Shown in pieces: positions 60,823-64,000 of a DNA stretch of 64,000 nucleotides (its first letter is position 1; every line of letters starts with the position of its first letter). The stretch comes from JAALLB01 sp964502215 (GTDB taxonomy: Bacteria > Pseudomonadota > Alphaproteobacteria > Rhizobiales > Rhizobiaceae), in NCBI GenBank assembly GCA_964502215.1, contig CAZCUN010000005.1:1-64000 (forward strand). Direction: 5' to 3'. The position numbers and the translations under genes are program-made. A model generated the notes under the pieces. That model searched no databases and was not told the origin of the DNA. It was given only the letters and a program-made list of their open reading frames with translations.

Positions 60823-62238
60823 GTGGCATTGAATGATCTAGAAACACTTCATCGTAATGAAAGTGGTATTGAAACTGCTATTTCTGTTTTGAAACAACGC
60901 TTTGGAGAGCAGTTGAAGACATCACAGGCATTGTTGGAGCAGCATGCTCATACGATGACATATATTCCTGCTCAGCTACCAGATGCAGTTGTTTTCGCGA
61001 AATCTACAGAAGATGTTCAAAATATTGTGCGTGTCTGTGCGGAGTATAAGGTTCCAATAATACCGTTTGGTACGGGAACTTCGCTAGAAGGCGGTGTAAA
61101 TGCACCTGCCGGAGGTATCTCAATTGATCTTAATGATATGAATGCAGTTTTGCAGGTTAACATTGAAGACCTTGATTGCGTTATACAGCCAGGCGTTACG
61201 CGTGAAGCTTTGAATATACATTTGCGAGATACTGGGCTTTTCTTTCCAATAGACCCTGGTGCAAATGCTTCTTTGGGGGGGATGGCTGCAACGCGTGCAT
61301 CTGGCACAAATGCGGTACGCTATGGAACGATGCGAGAAAATGTTATCAGTATGACAGTTGTTATGGCCGATGGTAGCATTGTTAAGACAGCCTCTAGAAC
61401 CCGCAAATCTTCTGCGGGTTATGACCTTACAAAGTTGATGGTAGGCTCAGAAGGTACGCTTGGTATCATTACTGAACTAACCGTCAGGCTTTATGGTATT
61501 CCAGAGCAAATATCTGCAGGGGTTTGTCAGTTTGAAACGGTTGAAGGTGCATGTAATGCTACTATTTTGGCTATGCAAGTTGGGCTGCCTATGGCGCGTA
61601 TCGAGCTTTTAGATGCGTTACAAGTTGAGATGATCAATAAATATTCTAATCTTAATCATCAACATAAACCTACTTTGTTTCTGGAATTTCATGGCACAGC
61701 TGAAAGTGTCAATGAACAAGTGGATATGTTTTCAGGTATTGCAGATGGTCTTGGCGGTGGTGAGATTGTTTGGGAAAAAACAACTGAAGCACGCAACAAG
61801 CTTTGGAAAGCACGTCATGATGCTTATTATGCAATGCTTGCATGGCGCACTGGATGCCAAGGTATTGCAACTGATGCTTGTGTTCCAATATCAAGGCTTG
61901 CTGAATGTGTTGCTGAGACACAAGAAGATGCAAAACACTTTAATCTAGTTGCACCGGTTGTAGGGCATGTGGGTGATGGTAACTTTCATATCACACCCCT
62001 TGTTATGATGGATGATAAAGATGAAGTTGCGCGCGCAGAAGAGTTCATTGAACGTCTTAATCTGCGGGCAATTGCTATGGAGGGGACGTGTACTGGAGAG
62101 CATGGTATTGGCCAGGGGAAGCGTCGTTTCTTGCGTATTGAGCATGGGGCAGGGGCTGACATAATGACGACAATAAAGCAGGCTATAGATCCAGATAATA
62201 TTATGAACCCTGGCAAAGTTGTTGGGTTTGCAGACTGA
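60823..62238 (+). CDS. FAD-linked D-lactate dehydrogenase-type oxidoreductase (GlcD/LDHD family)
   Basis: 471 residues. FAD_binding_4 domain (IIPFGTGTSLEGGVN, IQPGVTREALN, PIDPGANASLGGMAATRASGTNAVRYGTMRENV at about 85-190) and FAD-oxidase C-terminal domain (EGTCTGEHGIGQGKRRFL near the C-terminus). The pattern is that of mitochondrial-type D-lactate dehydrogenase (cytochrome) rather than glycolate oxidase GlcD, whose partner genes are absent. GTG 60823 has a strong GGGAGGAG 5 bases upstream; an in-frame TTG at 60784 has no site. Soluble or membrane-associated donor to the respiratory chain (inference). Confidence 0.88.
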   Translation: MALNDLETLHRNESGIETAISVLKQRFGEQLKTSQALLEQHAHTMTYIPAQLPDAVVFAKSTEDVQNIVRVCAEYKVPIIPFGTGTSLEGGVNAPAGGISIDLNDMNAVLQVNIEDLDCVIQPGVTREALNIHLRDTGLFFPIDPGANASLGGMAATRASGTNAVRYGTMRENVISMTVVMADGSIVKTASRTRKSSAGYDLTKLMVGSEGTLGIITELTVRLYGIPEQISAGVCQFETVEGACNATILAMQVGLPMARIELLDALQVEMINKYSNLNHQHKPTLFLEFHGTAESVNEQVDMFSGIADGLGGGEIVWEKTTEARNKLWKARHDAYYAMLAWRTGCQGIATDACVPISRLAECVAETQEDAKHFNLVAPVVGHVGDGNFHITPLVMMDDKDEVARAEEFIERLNLRAIAMEGTCTGEHGIGQGKRRFLRIEHGAGADIMTTIKQAIDPDNIMNPGKVVGFAD

Positions 62239-62264
62239 GTTTTGTGTAGGGGCTTATAGCATAA

Positions 62265-64000
62265 ATGAATCTCTTGTTTCGATTATTCATATTTCTGGGC
62301 AGTTTGGTTGTGATTTTGCTTTTTGGAGCTTTAATCGCACCTTACTTTATTAATTGGGATGAATTTACAAGTGACTTTGAAAAGCAGGCTTCGCTAGTAA
62401 TTGGTCAGGAAGTTAAAGTTGGCGGCAAAACTAATTTGCGCCTTTTGCCTTTGCCATTTTTAAGCTTTGAAGATTTGCAGGTTGGCAAAAACATAGACGG
62501 TTCACCCTTGATGACCGTGGATCAGTTTTCATTTAATGCAGAGCTGCTTCCGTTCCTTTCTGGTGAGGTTAGAATTCTTGAGATGTCAATGCAACGTCCC
62601 AAGGTTAACCTTCAAGTTAGTGAAAATGGTAAGATTGCTTGGACAAACCCAAAAGAGTTTTTGGTAGACCCTGAACAAGTTAATATTGAAAAACTCAATA
62701 TTCAAAATGGTTCGATTTTAGTTGCTGGTTTGGTTGGTAATCGTAGTCTTCAGATTGAAAATATTCAGGGTAATTTAAATGCTAAATCAATTGTTGGGCC
62801 TTGGCGTATTGATGCGGATGCAAATGTTGAGGGTATTGAGAGTCAAATAAAAATTGCAACAGGAACGTTTCAAGAAGATGGTTCCATGCGATTGAAAATG
62901 GATCTTAATAGGAAAGATCGACCATATAATTTGTTGCTGGATGGCCCTATTAAACTACAAGATGACGCTTTGTCTTGGAATGGTGAGTTTAGAATCTCTC
63001 AATTTGTTAAGTCACAAATCGAAGAAATGGATATCCCGATCGAACCATTACCTGTTTTCTCTACGGGTAATTTTGAGGCAACACCCAAGCAAATTAATAT
63101 TGCTGAGTATCGATTAGAGATTGGTTCTCAGGATGATCCTTATACTGTTACAGGTCAGGGCAGTATAAATATTCGAGATGAAATTTTCTTCAAAGTGCAA
63201 GCGGATGGACGCCAAATTGATGTTGATCAATTAGAGCAAAATGGGACATCTGAAGCAGAAAAATTCACGTTAGAAAAAAGACTTTCTGCATTACAAGATG
63301 TTTTGAAACGTGTACCTGTGCCAACTGCCAAAGGGGAGATTGATATTATTTTGCCAGCAATTGTTGCAGGCGATACTTATATTCGTGATGTTAAGACCCT
63401 TATCAGCCCAACAGGTAATGGCTGGGCTGTTAAAAATCTTCAAGCTATTCTTCCTGGTAATACTGTCTTTGAAGCGAAAGGGCGTCTGGGGTTGAAAAAC
63501 GGTTTTGGTTTTTCAGGCAAAGTCCTTACCGCTTCGCGGCAACCTTCTGGATTGGCGGATTGGATATCTGGCAATGTGGACGAGACTTTTAGAAAACTCA
63601 AAACGCTTGGGTTGTCTGCTGACCTTACAATTACGAAACGACAAGCAACGCTCGAAAATGTTGAATTAAGAATGGATGATGCCCTGCTTAAAGGCAAGCT
63701 TCAAAGGCTTTCTGGGCAAGGTGGTAGGCCAGCATTATTAGCTGAGTTAAAAGGTAATCGCGTTAATGTTGATGATCTTTTGGCGCTTTATTCTCTTACT
63801 CAAACAGAAAACTCGCTTGAAAAACCGCATGATATTAATATCAAAGTGGATGCTGATGTTTTTCAAGCTAAGCTTGGTGATCAGCCTTTTGTTGCAAAGG
63901 AAATGAATGCAAATATCCAGATGCGGGATGGTGTTGTTTCAGTTGAAAAGTTAAATACAAGCGATTTTCTTGGAGCAAAAATATCCACTTATGGGCGTAT
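62265..64000 (+). CDS. AsmA-family protein (3' end outside window)
   Basis: Reads open from ATG 62265 to the window edge (578 codons). N-terminal membrane helix (LFRLFIFLGSLVVILLFGALI) followed by the AsmA signature: APYFINWDEFTSDFEKQAS, VGGKTNLRLLPLPFLSFEDLQVG. AsmA-like proteins are bitopic inner-membrane proteins with a large beta-rich periplasmic domain linked to lipid transport to the outer membrane. It is 26 bp after the flavoprotein gene and may be in the same transcript. Truncated only by the window. Confidence 0.85.
   Translation, partial: MNLLFRLFIFLGSLVVILLFGALIAPYFINWDEFTSDFEKQASLVIGQEVKVGGKTNLRLLPLPFLSFEDLQVGKNIDGSPLMTVDQFSFNAELLPFLSGEVRILEMSMQRPKVNLQVSENGKIAWTNPKEFLVDPEQVNIEKLNIQNGSILVAGLVGNRSLQIENIQGNLNAKSIVGPWRIDADANVEGIESQIKIATGTFQEDGSMRLKMDLNRKDRPYNLLLDGPIKLQDDALSWNGEFRISQFVKSQIEEMDIPIEPLPVFSTGNFEATPKQINIAEYRLEIGSQDDPYTVTGQGSINIRDEIFFKVQADGRQIDVDQLEQNGTSEAEKFTLEKRLSALQDVLKRVPVPTAKGEIDIILPAIVAGDTYIRDVKTLISPTGNGWAVKNLQAILPGNTVFEAKGRLGLKNGFGFSGKVLTASRQPSGLADWISGNVDETFRKLKTLGLSADLTITKRQATLENVELRMDDALLKGKLQRLSGQGGRPALLAELKGNRVNVDDLLALYSLTQTENSLEKPHDINIKVDADVFQAKLGDQPFVAKEMNANIQMRDGVVSVEKLNTSDFLGAKISTYGR

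Overview
The window comes from an A+T-rich alphaproteobacterium, most likely a marine or host-associated member of the Hyphomicrobiales (Rhizobiales). The evidence is the gene order (mraZ to ftsZ, lpxC, bamD, recN, ligA on one strand), a 603-residue FtsZ with a long C-terminal linker, an alphaproteobacterial-type RNase P RNA, a DNPR-type (meso-DAP) MurE, and Rhizobiales families such as DUF3422, DUF3750 and BLUF. I cannot name a genus. No transposase, phage gene, tRNA, rRNA or CRISPR array was seen.

Layout. 1-3.8 kb: a lytic transglycosylase lipoprotein, an exported alpha/beta hydrolase and a two-gene oxidative phosphonate pathway (TmpA/TmpB-like). 3.9-4.3 kb: rnpB. 4.5-30 kb: the division and cell wall (dcw) cluster on the plus strand: mraZ, rsmH, ftsL, ftsI, murE, murF, mraY, murD, ftsW, murG, murC, murB, ddl, ftsQ, ftsA, ftsZ, then lpxC, bamD, recN and ligA. 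It begins with a promoter containing a three-repeat MraZ-type operator. Start and stop codons overlap at many junctions. 30-31 kb: an AzlC/AzlD transporter pair.

31-39 kb is mostly minus strand: a basic RGH-rich exported protein, an M24B aminopeptidase, an unlisted 51-residue DUF1127-like protein (plus strand), prmA, amtB-glnK in reversed order, a LysM protein (plus strand), and a Slam/type XI secretion outer-membrane protein next to a TbpB-like surface lipoprotein. 39.6-41.2 kb: isocitrate lyase behind an AT-rich control region with paired TTTACAAA boxes.

41.3-46.3 kb is the most accessory-looking part: an exported metallo-beta-lactamase-fold protein, two palindromic repeat elements, a cluster of three small proteins of unknown role, and a UvrD/PcrA helicase with a 90-codon in-frame insertion of palindromic DNA between motifs II and III. 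46.4-64 kb: an ECF sigma factor with a VWA-domain partner, DM13, DUF3422 and BLUF proteins, choline sulfatase, a doubly broken Cu/Zn superoxide dismutase gene, a class II aldolase, DUF3750, an EAL phosphodiesterase, a class V aminotransferase, a ClC protein, a D-lactate dehydrogenase-type flavoprotein and the start of an AsmA-family gene cut by the window end.

The dcw block makes UDP-MurNAc-pentapeptide and lipid II and builds the divisome; lpxC and bamD add outer-membrane biogenesis. TmpA/TmpB and choline sulfatase both point to use of quaternary-ammonium osmolytes and phosphonates. The best candidates for new biology are the Slam/lipoprotein pair, the repeat inserted inside uvrD, the small-protein cluster at 42.7-43.6 kb, and the aceA upstream repeats.
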